From Heterostelium album PN500 (lineage: Eukaryota > Evosea > Eumycetozoa > Acytosteliales > Acytosteliaceae): DNA of 64,000 nt. Each line of letters begins with the position of its first letter. Within the stretch, counting starts at the first letter, position 1. The position numbers and the translations under genes were made by a program. This document shows, piece after piece, positions 34,740 through 45,860 of the stretch. The stretch spans positions 1,860,001 to 1,924,000 of the forward strand of contig NW_008805064.1 in the NCBI RefSeq assembly GCF_000004825.1. The letters are read 5' to 3'. Below the pieces are notes generated by a model. The model did not search any database. It worked only from the letters and a program-made list of their open reading frames with translations, and was not told where the DNA came from.

Positions 34740-37700
34740 ATTTAAATAAATATTGATAAATTATTTGGGTTCGATATAAAGTAGTAATATCATATTACTA
34801 TTTTTTTATCCTATTTAAAAAAAATATATTATTAGATTGATTATAAATTTACTTTAATTCTAATATTCAGTTTTGATTGTAGTATATTGATAATTATTGT
34901 CATTTTTAGGATGGTTGACCTGTGATGATGTTGGTATTTGTAAAAAAATATTTGAAACCAAAATTGATATAGAAAGATGATTTTATAATTTAAATTTGTT
35001 TTATAAATAAATATTATTTAGACATAAAATATAAATATTAAAAATTAATTTATTTCAATATTGTTGATAAGAAAAAATAGTTTGATTGTTTTTATTTATT
35101 GTTTTTTTAATAAAAAAACAAGTTCTAACAAACTATAATAATGAAAATATTTGTTGTTCATAATTCTTAAAATAAGTACCTTTTCCAAAAACATTATCTA
35201 TTCATTTTGGTAGAGACACATGTGGATTGAGGAGTAGTTGATGAACTTTACAAAAACAGTTTGTGAACAAAAAAATAATTTTTTTTTTTTTTTATTTGAT
35301 TTGGTGTGAATACTCCAATTTTTTAGGTGGAGGCGGTGGTTTTGAATGATCGATATTAAATTTGTAATATCATTTACAAATTCATTACAAAAAAAATAAA
35401 AAATAAAAAATAAACACCACAAAAAAAATTTGGGGATGTTCCCTTGAAGATTTTTGGAAACAGCCCTAATGTGATTTTTAATTTGATGTTGTCGTATCTA
35501 TTTTATAATTATGAATGGTTCCTCAACATCTTGAGAGAAAAAAATACATTAGGCCATCCCCATTATTGTATTTGTGTTTTAATATCCAATGTCAAAATTG
35601 TTTTTCTTTATGAAAAAATAAAAAATATTAAAATATTTTAGAGAGGTGATTTGAAATATATAATCCAATTCTGTGGAACTATTTGAAAAAAAAATACGAT
35701 CAAAAATGAAAAGATTATCTTATTTAAAACAACCTATTAAAAATTGTTTTCAATAATTATGAAAATATTTAAATACATACAATTTTATTTTTTTAGTATT
35801 TTTTTTTTTCAAAATATACAACTATGAAAGGAATAGTTATTTTTTTTGGACATATAGATATTTAAAATTATAATGTTAAAAATATCTTTGATTTGATATG
35901 TTTTGTATGGATTGAAAAATTTACAGTTATAGCATTCTATACTTTTAGTACTATTAGAAGATCTAAATATATATAGATATAAATAATATAACTAGATAAA
36001 ATAAAGTTTTGTAGAAAAAGAGTGTCCGTCCAGTTTTGAGCGGTCATAGTTAAACAACTCTAGTTGATTAAGTTAATTTTATTTAAATTAAAAAATAGAC
36101 TTCCGTCAAAAATCTAAAACAGGATCTACCCCCCTATTATTGTTGTTTGCTTCGGTTTTCCACTAGTCAATTGTGTTTTTATTTTTTCATTAATTACTAG
36201 TGTATTTCAAATTTGGTAAACTTCATAGATGAAAACAACGATTAAAAATCCAAAAAAACAATTAAAAAAAAACAAAAGAAATAAAACAAGGAAAAAAACT
36301 CTGCCATGCCCGTCAATTCCAGAATCAGTGTCGACAATATTTTGACTTTTTTTTTCTTGTTTCAGTGGTATCAGAGCAGGACCTTATTTTGCAACGGTTG
36401 TGGAATCAATTCATTAACGAGAACTTATTTTAATGATTTCCTATGGATATTTTTAACTTTTTGGTTTTTTTTTTTTTTATTGCAAATATTCAAAAAAAAA
36501 AAAAAAAAAAAATCCACATCATGATACTGTACCACATCACTGGGTTTCAAAATCGACATTAGTACTGGTCATGATTTTCGAGGTTTTTGACTGTCACAAG
36601 ACCAAGGGACAGGTCCTTATTTTTGTTTTTTCACTTTTGACAAAAAAAAACACATGACACTTAGATCTAATCGATTAAAAACAAATTAATTATTAATAAA
36701 TAAATAAGCATCATAAAATTATCGATAATTCAAAATTATATATGCAATATGATTTATTATTTTTTCCTAATGATTGAAGTTAGACATTAATACTACATAA
36801 TCGATAGAAGTGAAATTTACACCCGTGTAATGGGAAAACCAACTAGCTGGTTTGCATTGCAAACAATTCTAATTTATGAATCTTAATTATAAGGGATCTT
36901 CCCAACTCAACAACTGTATTTTAATTGTAAACTAATAACTGCCAAATGATAATAATCGATTGCGATTTAAAGTTTTAATTTGATTCAAGTAAATTGAAAT
37001 CATTGAAACAATCGATACTTTAAAAGTTTGATACAGTGGTGTTTAATTTAATACAGTTGGCTTTGTGTTTAATTATTTAAATTTTAAAGTGTGTTTACTC
37101 TGAAGTTTTAATTAAAAAACATTGATTAGATTTAAATTGTTGTTTGTGTTTTAGAGAAATTGTATACATATTTGTTTGTACTACTCTTCTCTTCCAATAT
37201 ACGTAATACATGTTTGTGGTTTTGTGTTTGTTATATATGATTAATTGCGATTGATTAGTGCAAACAATGTGTTGTGTCGATAGAAAGTGAGTGTGGGTGT
37301 GGAAAACAGAATCATGATAAAGTTGTTATTTGAGTTTAGAAATAAACATGTTGGTGGGTTTGGTTTTGTTTTTTTGTTTTTGTTTTTGTGATTGATGGTA
37401 AAGATTATCGTGGTTATAACTGTTAAACCAATATAAACTAGACTTTTGATCTACTATAATACACTATCGTAATTATAACACATAAGTTATAATCTAACTA
37501 TTAATTAATTAACAATTAAAATTTTTTTAATGTTATTTAAATAGTTTTAATGTTTGTTCATTTTTATTTTTATTTTATTCTTTTTTTTTTTTTTTTTTTT
37601 TTGTTTTTAAAAAAAATAACACATTCTATTATCATCGCGATAACACTTTAAAGTATTAGTACAACAAACAACAACTCATATACTATAGAAGCTACAGTAA

Positions 37701-38379
37701 CATAATAAATAATTAAAAAAAAAATAAAACTAATCAATTATTTTATTTAAATATATAAATAACTATAGACGTGTAATAGATTGTTTTTAAATATAAATAT
37801 AACTCACACCTAATCTTGTTATTTAAATTTCATACACATTTAAACAATTATAATAACTAGTTAGTTTGTATGTTATTGATCAATTTCTTTATAACTTGGT
37901 TTTTTTAAATTTTCATATTTTTTTCACCGATTTTTATAAAAATCAATATTTTAATTAAAAAAAAAAAAAAACCAAGAACAAAATTTTTTTTCATATTTCT
38001 TTTGTTCATTATTTTTTTCTCTATTTTTAGGTACAGAGTTTGATCACAAAAATAACCAACACAACATATATCCATACCAATATTTCAAAATAAACACCAT
38101 CTTTTTATTCACAAATCTCATCTAATATCATCTTTGTTTAGTTTTGTAATCATCAACCAAACAATCAATATTTTTATTTTTTTTTTTTTTTTAGATATTA
38201 CTATTATTAAAATAACTATAAAGATTTAGTCGTCGACGACATATCATACTCGTTTCCTTTCATATTATTTTGTTCTCATAACAATAACAACAATTATATA
38301 TATATATATATTTTTTTAAAACTTTAATTTCTATTTTTATATAACTTTACTTAGAAATTAATTAATTAATAATACATAT

Positions 38380-38424
<45 letters not shown>

Positions 38425-38441
38425 TTGTAGTAAATATTAGA
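34740..38441. other. 3.7-kb non-coding region upstream of the homeobox and SAPS-like genes
   Basis: A bidirectional upstream region, since the homeobox gene runs left and the SAPS-like gene right. It is A/T-rich with T runs (35279-35292, 36459-36480, 37581-37602) and poly(A) at 36495-36512. A segment around 36023-36390 is compositionally distinct and is listed separately as an LTR-element fossil. TA repeats (38297-38310) and an (AAT)n run (38388-38425) directly precede the SAPS-like start codon. Confidence 0.5.
36023..36390 (+). mobile_element. Fossil LTR-retroelement fragment: candidate LTR end plus primer-binding site
   Basis: The segment is richer in G+C than its surroundings. It starts with TGTCC, has TTTCA near 36365 and is followed at once by TGGTATCAGAGC (about 36367-36378), which matches the classic initiator-Met-tRNA primer-binding site of LTR retrotransposons. 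That layout suggests a 5' LTR of about 340 bp and the start of an internal region. No gag, pol or second LTR is visible, so it is an old broken remnant; the family cannot be named. It could also be a chance match. Confidence 0.35.
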
Positions 38442-40621
38442 ATGGATCCAGCAAATCTATATTATTCGTTTATTTCTAGATTCTTGGATAATGACATTCC
38501 ATCGGTGAATGCAAATTTCAAGGAGTTTCTCTTGAAGGACGGCGTAATTCAGATGCTGATGTCGTTCATCACACAGAATTTCCCAGCAAATGTAAAGAGA
38601 GACGAGAAAGACAAAGAAACACCTGTAGGCGTACCTATCGAGGTACTTAAATCCTACAAAGTAATGGATCTATTCGTACATCCAACTCCACCATTCATCT
38701 CTTTAGCCAAAGAGAAATTACCAATTATCTGTAAGTGTGTAACTACGTGGTAAACAATAGACACTCACTCTTTAATATTAACATCACATATCTTTCACTC
38801 TCTTTATATATCATTCAATTTCATATAATAATAATAATAATAATAAAAGTATCAACACTATTTGAAATATTTCAATATACAGTGACAGCGAACAATCAAT
38901 TGCAATTGAATAGAATCGAACAACCCAAAGGAAATATGCATCACTTCTCAAAGGTAATACAGTGTCTGTTCAATCAGTTCACCTATGACACTGTGAATGC
39001 ACTCGCAGAGATCTATCCAAATGCACAGCGAAGCTACTTCCAAGTGCTCATTGAGAATCTCAGATTCCAACCGATCAAGGAGTTACTCCTGGTCATCTCA
39101 AAGCGCGCTGCCAGAAGTGTCAGCGAGTATCAAACCACCAATCCACTCGATACCAAAAAAATACAGAAAGGACTTGTTAAATCTAAACTCTACAATATAA
39201 TTATTACTCATTTCGCACAACCAACAAGTATGTTATATAATCGCTAACAACTATAGAGTTTAGACGACAATCAATATCGCTAACAAAATAATATTAATAT
39301 TAATCTACACAATAGAAACAATAGATACAGAAACAAATTGTGTGGATTTAGAGGGATGCTCTGATTTTATGGTGCGTTGCATTGAGGAGTTGAATATATT
39401 CGGTCCGGATGTCGGACTGCAGTTTTGTCATTTCCAATCGAAAGACTTTGCAGAGACGTTGGCAAAGATCATTCTGAATGAGGGTGGCAAGAAGTATACT
39501 TTTACACACCGTCAGCTGGCAGTTTCCGTTGTGGCGTCGCTCGTCGCCAAGAGCAACGATCACGCCAACAACAACCAGTATCAAGCAGAGAAAGACTCGA
39601 TATTCTCGAGTGGTATCACCACATGGACTCAGTTTTACAGTCTCAATCACATGAGCACCATCTGCAAGCTCCTAATAGATATGGGCATCGATCAATCACC
39701 AACCTTTAAGAAATCACTGACATCGTCGCGTGTCGATACTCTCACACTGCTCATCGAGCTCATCAAGTATCGTTCAACCACCCAAAACAAAAAGAAAGTA
39801 TCGAATCAACCTTATATTCCTCATGAACTATGGTCATTGCTAGTTGATTGGTTCTTCCAATTCAAGTAAGTGTTGTTGTTGTTGTTGTTTTTTAATCATA
39901 TCATATCATATTAACAACTAACTCTTATTATTATATTAATATTTAGTAATATATATCATTCTAAATTCTATCACCTTTTAATTGAATTGTTTTCACAGAA
40001 TCATCAACCTTCTATCAAACACTTTTGTTCACAACATCTCAAGCGATTCATTCAATACTATTGCGATGTTCCAACTTCAGATTCTAGAGGTATCGTTTTA
40101 CTGATGTGTAACTACATCAGACTGACAGGTGACACTCAAGCATTACAGAACAACAGTAGCAATTGGTTACCTTCATTTTTAAAGAGTAGTGATACTTGGC
40201 AATTATTTTTACCTCAATTACTTGTAATGTATTTCCTTATAACTAATATATATATATATAAAGTTGACTAACTAACTAATAAACTAACTTATGTTATATT
40301 ATATAGAATGACACAATTAAACAATATCAATCAACAATTACAAATAATAATAATAACAACAATAATGACAATAACAATAGTGAAAATGGAACTGAAAAGG
40401 AATTGATACAAGGATTTTCAGCAATCAATTTAGGATCAGATTTTGCAGATTCAATTGGATTCGAAGTTGAAGATAAGAAGAAAAAGGTAGTTAGCAATGG
40501 TGCAACCAAACAATTTGTAGTAGATGAGATCATCAGTACAGAGCAAATGTCAAAGATTGAGGCAGAGTTGTTCGAAGATGACAAGAAATCTGCACCAAAG
40601 AAACCAAGTAAAAAGAAATAA
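38442..40621 (+). CDS. SAPS-domain-like protein (PP6/SIT4 phosphatase-associated subunit)
   Basis: Five exons (38442-38730, 38850-39227, 39316-39865, 39947-40223, 40307-40621) join in phase to give 602 residues. The N-terminal segment (FISRFLDNDIPSVNANFKEF, GVIQMLMSFITQNFP) and the stretch across exons 1-2 (VMDLFVHPTPPFISLAKEK, LSTLFEIFQYTV) have the helical, armadillo-like look of SAPS proteins, and FHHLL-like helices recur through the body. The C-terminus is acidic then very basic (KKSAPKKPSKKK). SAPS proteins are regulatory subunits binding the PP6/Sit4 catalytic subunit. The usual N-terminal FWRFG motif is not seen, so assignment rests on overall pattern. An alternative acceptor (39330) for exon 3 would also keep frame. 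An HEAT-repeat protein of another family is the main alternative. Confidence 0.5.
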
Positions 40622-40829
40622 ATTAAATTAGTGTTTTTTTATACAGTTTTAATCAATTGACCATTATTTGTATTGAATTATTCTATTAGTAATACATATA
40701 TCAATGGATGATTAGTTATTCATATTCTATATAGCACTTTTTTAAATAATCACTTGACAAACCAAAAGGTTGATTAAAATTATTCCTATTTCAATTTTTT
40801 CAACAAACCATTTTAATTTTAAAATTGTT

Positions 40830-42897
40830 ATGAATCATCTGTTATTATATTATCTTCCTACCTCAGAACAAATTAGAAATCAATGCCTCAATAATAATAA
40901 TAAGAATGACATCATTGTCGATTACAATAAATATAAAAGTAGGGAGGAATTACATCAATCGTTAGAGTCTATTCTTTTTAAATATACATTAGGTTATAAT
41001 ATCATCGATGATAATACCTCCAAAAATAATGATAATGATAACAACAACAACTACAACAACAATCACATCAGCAAAAATAATATCAATAGTAAAATAAAAA
41101 CTGAATTACATTTAGTAAATCAATTGAAATTACTACTTTATAATACAATCAATTCATTAAACGATAGAATATCAACTGAAACAAAACAATCGAAAATTAA
41201 AAAGTTATTTTGGAGACATTTCAGATTGATATTGATTAACAATAACAATAATAATAATAATAATAATAGTGATAATAGATATTCAAAAGATATAGTTCAA
41301 CAGATTCTCTATTACTTGTGTGAGAGTCAAGCTTTACATGTGGTTACGTTGATTTTGAACGAAATCTATCGTGGTGATACCGACCGGTTGATTCAGTGGT
41401 TCCTCTCGGATGACCGCTACATTCAGGTTTGGTTCCAACACTTTCACTACGATGGTCGAAGCAAGTATGGTGCGGTGGCACTCGAGCGCTTCCTCTTTGC
41501 CAATCGTGATGATGTTTGGCATCGAATAGTCTGGTTGAAACAGCCGATTCCACCACCGGTACTCGCACAGAAACGTGAAATGATGTTACAGATCAACGTG
41601 CTCGATACCATCAAATCGTTGTTGCAATCCGACGATCAATTTACACGGCTATTCATCAATGACTATCTCTTTGACTCGATATATCCAACTGGTAGCAATG
41701 CATTCGATTGTTGTAGCTATTTCCTCTCGATGAACAATCAATATTTCATAGATCAACTATATCAACTTTTAATGGAAAAGAATAATGATAATTATATATT
41801 AGATAGATTCGATCGTTTATTATCGAATCTATTTAAATCAACAGCAGCAAATAATAATAATAATAATAATAATAATGATAATAATGATATACCATTTTTA
41901 GTTTTAAGATTACTTGATGAAGATGATCTTCTTCAATTTACATATGATTTATTGGATGAACAGTATGTAGAATCATTAATAACAACTAAATTTAAATCAA
42001 CTACAACTACAACAACTAGTTATAATGAAACAGAGTTAATTGTAAATTGTATATTAGTATCGAGATGTAGATGGAACCGATTAGAGTCATTATTACTCTA
42101 CAATGCAATATCACCACAGAATATCAATAAAATTATAAAACCTTTATTTAAAGATAACGATCAATCTTTATTAACAGGTAAGTAGTGATATATCAATATA
42201 AAAAGAAGAAATGAACTAACTTTAGTTTAATTTATTTAAAGATGAACAAATAGAATTTAAAAAGAATATAATTAGCTTACTTGTGGAGTATTATGGTGGA
42301 AAGTTAAAGAGTAAAGATGATTTAGAGAAAGAAATAGTTATACCCTATTGTAGTCACAGTCATCATATCTTACAAAAGAATAGTGTCATCTCATCTATTA
42401 AATTCTTATTATTGGATACTTTTATATATTATTTTATTTTAGAGAGTATAAAACAACAACAACATCAGCAGCAGCAATTTAATATAAATATAGAATCATT
42501 ATTAAAAGATAATAATATTGAATATCAACAACAATGTAAAGAAGATAAAACAACAACAACAACAACATTAAGTGAGAATGAGTTATTACTTTCATTATCT
42601 TCTTCAGATAGTGAAGATAATAGTAAAAAGAAAAGAAAAAAGAAAAAGAAGAGTAAAGAAAAGAGGAAGAAACAAAGATCTTTATTTAAAGATGATGACA
42701 ATGACGATGATGATAATGATGACTATGGTTTTGGTCATAGCAATCATCTTGATGGTCAAAGAAACATATTGGATAGAAATTGGATAATACCAATGATTTC
42801 AAAACAAGTTACATTCACAACACACGATCTTATACAAATATTATATCAATTTAAATTCGATGAAATCTTTTATAAATTGTTTCACCAACAACAGTAG
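40830..42897 (+). CDS. Unrecognised protein with helical core and basic/acidic nuclear-type region
   Basis: Two exons (40830-42177 and 42242-42897) give 667 residues. I start it at the ATG at 40830 (MNHLLLYYLP); the open frame extends upstream without another ATG. The protein has Asn-rich inserts, then a well-conserved-looking helical core around ALHVVTLILNEIYRGDTDRL, YIQVWFQHFHYDGRSKYGAV, FLFANRDDVWHRIVWL and INDYLFDSIYPTGSNAFDCC. The C-terminal third carries Gln/Thr runs, a Ser/Asp block and a strongly basic stretch (KKRKKKKKSKEKRKK) followed by a poly-Asp segment, suggesting a nuclear or chromatin-linked role. I do not recognise the family. It lies 208 bp after the SAPS-like gene on the same strand and 153 bp before the FUN14 gene. 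Confidence 0.72.
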
Positions 42898-43050
42898 AGA
42901 AATAAAAGGGGTTGAAAGATCTTTCAAAAACACATTAATTTTGATGTTCACCAATTTTTTATTTTATTTTTCTTTAATTTAAATTTTAATATAATAATAA
43001 TAAAGGTGTTATAGTTAAAATTAACAATTGATTTAATATATATTTATAAA

Positions 43051-43892
43051 ATGATAAAATCAGTTGGTCTATTAAATAATGTTTATAAACATGGAAGTAG
43101 AAATAATACTATTTTAAGTTTCAATACAAGATTAATCTTTAGAAATCAATATTCTTCATCTTCACAAAATCAATCGTTTAATTTTCAAATCAAATCAACT
43201 GATCAACAACAACAACAACAGCAACAAGAAAAAGGATATACTTTTAATGATCATCATCATAATAATAATAATAAAAAGAGATGGCAAGTAAAGAATATTT
43301 CAATGGTTTCGATTGTTGGTGCTGCGGTCGGTTGTTCAGGTATCAGTTTGTGTCACGAACCAACAAGAAATCATAGTCACGCGACAACTGCTGTGTCGGT
43401 AGAGGATGTCGTACGTGGTAGAACAGTGACCGAAGAGGAGTTTGAAGAGCTACAGCAGAACAAGCGAAACAAGAAGATTGTCAATGTTGCCGGTGCTGCT
43501 GCACTCTCTGGTTTCATGGGATACTCTGCTGGCTATGCCACCAAGCGTTTGGGTCGTGTCGTCATGTACGTAGTCGGTATTCTCTTTATATTCTCACAGG
43601 TTCTCTCTTACTATGGTTACATCACCATCGATTGGAAGAAGATCACCTTGGATGCATCGCCAAAGTTCACCAAAGAGAAGCGTAGAGACTACCTTCGTAG
43701 ATTCTATTCGTTGCTCACTCAAAATCTACCATTTAAGAGTAAGTATTTTTGATCAAAATGAATCGTTTCAAACAATTAGATTCTGGAACTAAACAAAAAA
43801 CATATATAATTATAATTTTTACTTTATTTCAATGAACATTTCTTATAGTTGGATTCGGAAGTGGTTTTTATTTAGGAATAATGAGCAAATAA
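43051..43892 (+). CDS. FUN14-domain mitochondrial protein
   Basis: Exons 43051-43738 and 43849-43892 encode 243 residues; the short last exon supplies GFGSGFYLGIMSK. The N-terminus is basic and Ser/Asn-rich (MIKSVGLLNN to LIFRNQYSSSS), consistent with a mitochondrial targeting sequence, and is followed by a Gln run. The FUN14 domain is clear: hydrophobic GAAALSGFMGYSAGYATKRL, then VVMYVVGILFIFSQVLSYYG and YITIDWKKI. A further hydrophobic segment (VSIVGAAVGCSGISLC) lies upstream. FUN14/FUNDC proteins sit in mitochondrial membranes and function in mitophagy receptor and contact-site roles in animals. The LIR motif used by FUNDC1 is not evident. Confidence 0.82.
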
Positions 43893-44761
43893 ATAAGGAC
43901 GAAAGAGATATATATAATCTAAATTGTTAAAATAAAGAATAAATGATATGTTATTCAGAGAATGTAAATTCAAGACAAATGTTTGAAAAAAACAATATTT
44001 TATTATTATATTATATTGGATCGATAGATATCTTTACGGTTGTAAATTAGATAATATAATACAGCTATAGGCGTTAGAACAGAAATACAAGCAATAAAAA
44101 AAAAAAGAACAGAGAATATTTATGTACAATTACTTTCATGATTTGGAAAGAAAAAAAATAAAAGTTGTTTTTCATCAGCGGCATAGTATTGGTTATTCTA
44201 CTTCTATTTTATTTTCAATTACTTTTTTTTTTTTGAAGTGACAATACAAGGTCGAAGTTGAGATATTCAACAACACAACAATAGTACCCGGGTTTTATTG
44301 GAACTAGTAATTAATATGAACGTCAACTAAAGATAAGGCAGGGGAAAAGATAGTTTATTTTCTATTACTTTAATAAATCAAATTACAAAAAAAAAATAAA
44401 AATTTTATTTATTAAAGATAAGACTTTCAGTCCAAACTGATGAGTCAGGAATTTATTTAATTTGAATTACTTGATTGGACTTGATGGTATTCCAAAATTC
44501 CAAAAAGCTTGGAGGTGATAATTTTCGCCGCATCAGAAAATTGGTCTTCATCAAAAATGATCAAATACCATCAAAATATCTTTACGGGTTTTATTTTTAT
44601 TCGTTTATTAGCTAGTGAGGGGGGATGGCTTTGGGAAGTTCCAGGTTTGGTGGTTCCAGATGAGTTTGAAGTCGTCTAGATTCTTCAGCCATTTGGATTG
44701 ATATGCTTGAATGTTTCGACTTAAGAATCAAAATTTTAATTTTTTTGTATTTTACATCAAA
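43893..44761. other. Intergenic region upstream of tRNA-Thr
   Basis: 870 bp of mixed composition, less A/T-extreme after 44440. There is a CCCGGG site in a GGGTTTTATT context at 44287, and repeated TTCCAAAA words near 44490. Some of it may be old repeat sequence, since tRNA flanks are preferred targets of dictyostelid retroelements, but no element can be delimited. Confidence 0.4.
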
Positions 44762-44846
44762 GGCTCCATAGCATAGTTGGTTATTGTACTTCCCTAGTAA
44801 AGGAAGAGATAGGAAGGGGTCACGAGTTCGAATCTCGTTGGAGCCT
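44762..44846 (+). tRNA. tRNA-Thr (anticodon AGT) with an 11-nt intron
   Basis: A full cloverleaf can be drawn. The acceptor stem GGCTCCA pairs with TGGAGCC (44839-44845), discriminator T. D arm: GCAT/TTGT with AGTTGG in the loop. Anticodon stem: CTTCC (44789-44793) with GGAAG (44812-44816). The anticodon loop is CTAGTAA with AGT at 44796-44798, and the T arm is ACGAG/CTCGT with TTCGAAT. The loop closes at 7 nt only if an 11-nt intron (44800-44810) is removed one base 3' of the anticodon, the canonical eukaryotic position. The variable loop is then the standard 5 nt. The A box (TAGCATAGTTGG) and a B-box-like AGTTCGAATCT are present. Charges Thr on ACU/ACC codons after A34-to-I editing. Confidence 0.9.
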
Positions 44847-44869
44847 TTATAAAATTACTTGTACGCATG

Positions 44870-45860
44870 CGGTTTAACTTGTTTTGTAGTATTACTAAGA
44901 GTACACTTGGCAGTTCATCTCAAACATCTGGACAACAAGATCAAATCTGCTAAACCTATTCATTTTTTCATTGTGGGATATGAAACTATCAGCACGACTA
45001 TCACCACAAACAGTTACTATCTGTACACACACCTATTCTGATTGATGGTCTTCCACCCACTCTAAAGCAAATCTACGACCACCTTTTGATCGTCAAGCAT
45101 GGCATTCCACCACTAACTGATGGCCAGTTCCAACTATCTCTACCACCAACCAAATTCGACTACACATCTTACGACAGTATCTTCATCTATATTTCGCTTA
45201 TCAAACACCAGCGTGGACGAAACACTGTCTTCCGGTTCTTCTCTCGTTCGCTTCCTGGATTGGCTTACAACAAATACAAAGAATGTGAACTGTGCTTCAC
45301 ATACTGCTCTGACCCATATTTCCATACATTCTTTTAATTGTCGAGCAGTTATGCACAGATTCAACTTTAATACCATTCTTGACTCCTTACAGCTTTCAGG
45401 TGGTCAACATTTCGATTGGACTATGGAAGACGCGTATCAGTTGGTTAGAAGAAAGGACAACATCACTACTCTCGCTTCACTTGTCTTTCATCAAATCTGG
45501 AAATTCTATTGTAAATCCTATTTTGGCGGTACTCCTCTCCACGATAACAACCTACTATCTAATGAATCTATCATAAATGAGTATATACAGCACATATAAG
45601 TAATGAAATTAATTATATATAACAGTATCTGTAACTTACAATCCAAACTTAAATAACCAGTAACCAATCAAATGTCAGCCAACTATTATTTCCTCTTCTT
45701 CATTTCTTCATTTTCAATTAACCAATTCAATCATCAGTATTCTCATCAACTTAATAATCTATAAAATATCTATAACTAAATAATTATAATAAAAATCAAA
45801 ATAGCAATCAATTGCAGAATTATGAAAAAGTAAAAACTGTAAAAAAAAAAAAAAAAAAAA
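44870..45860 (+). mobile_element. 5'-truncated TRE-like LINE (non-LTR retrotransposon) next to tRNA-Thr
   Basis: Starting about 25 bp after the tRNA, G+C-richer sequence encodes the C-terminal end of a LINE ORF2. The parts are GLPPTLKQIYDHLLIVKHGI, then a Cys/His cluster (CELCFTYC, PYFHTF, NCRAVMHRF) and a final LASLVFHQIWKFYCKSYFGG, typical of the region after the reverse transcriptase in L1-clade elements. Coding ends at 45599 and a poly(A) tract at 45841-45860 marks the 3' end. At least two frame changes are seen (before 45040 and near 45335), so it is dead as well as truncated. Dictyostelid TRE elements insert at set distances from tRNA genes; this position and same-strand orientation fit a downstream-targeting (TRE3-like) copy. 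Confidence 0.62.

Noticed and set aside
44859-45041. Possible small gene immediately after the tRNA
   Set aside because: Better explained as part of the truncated LINE, which continues downstream in other frames.
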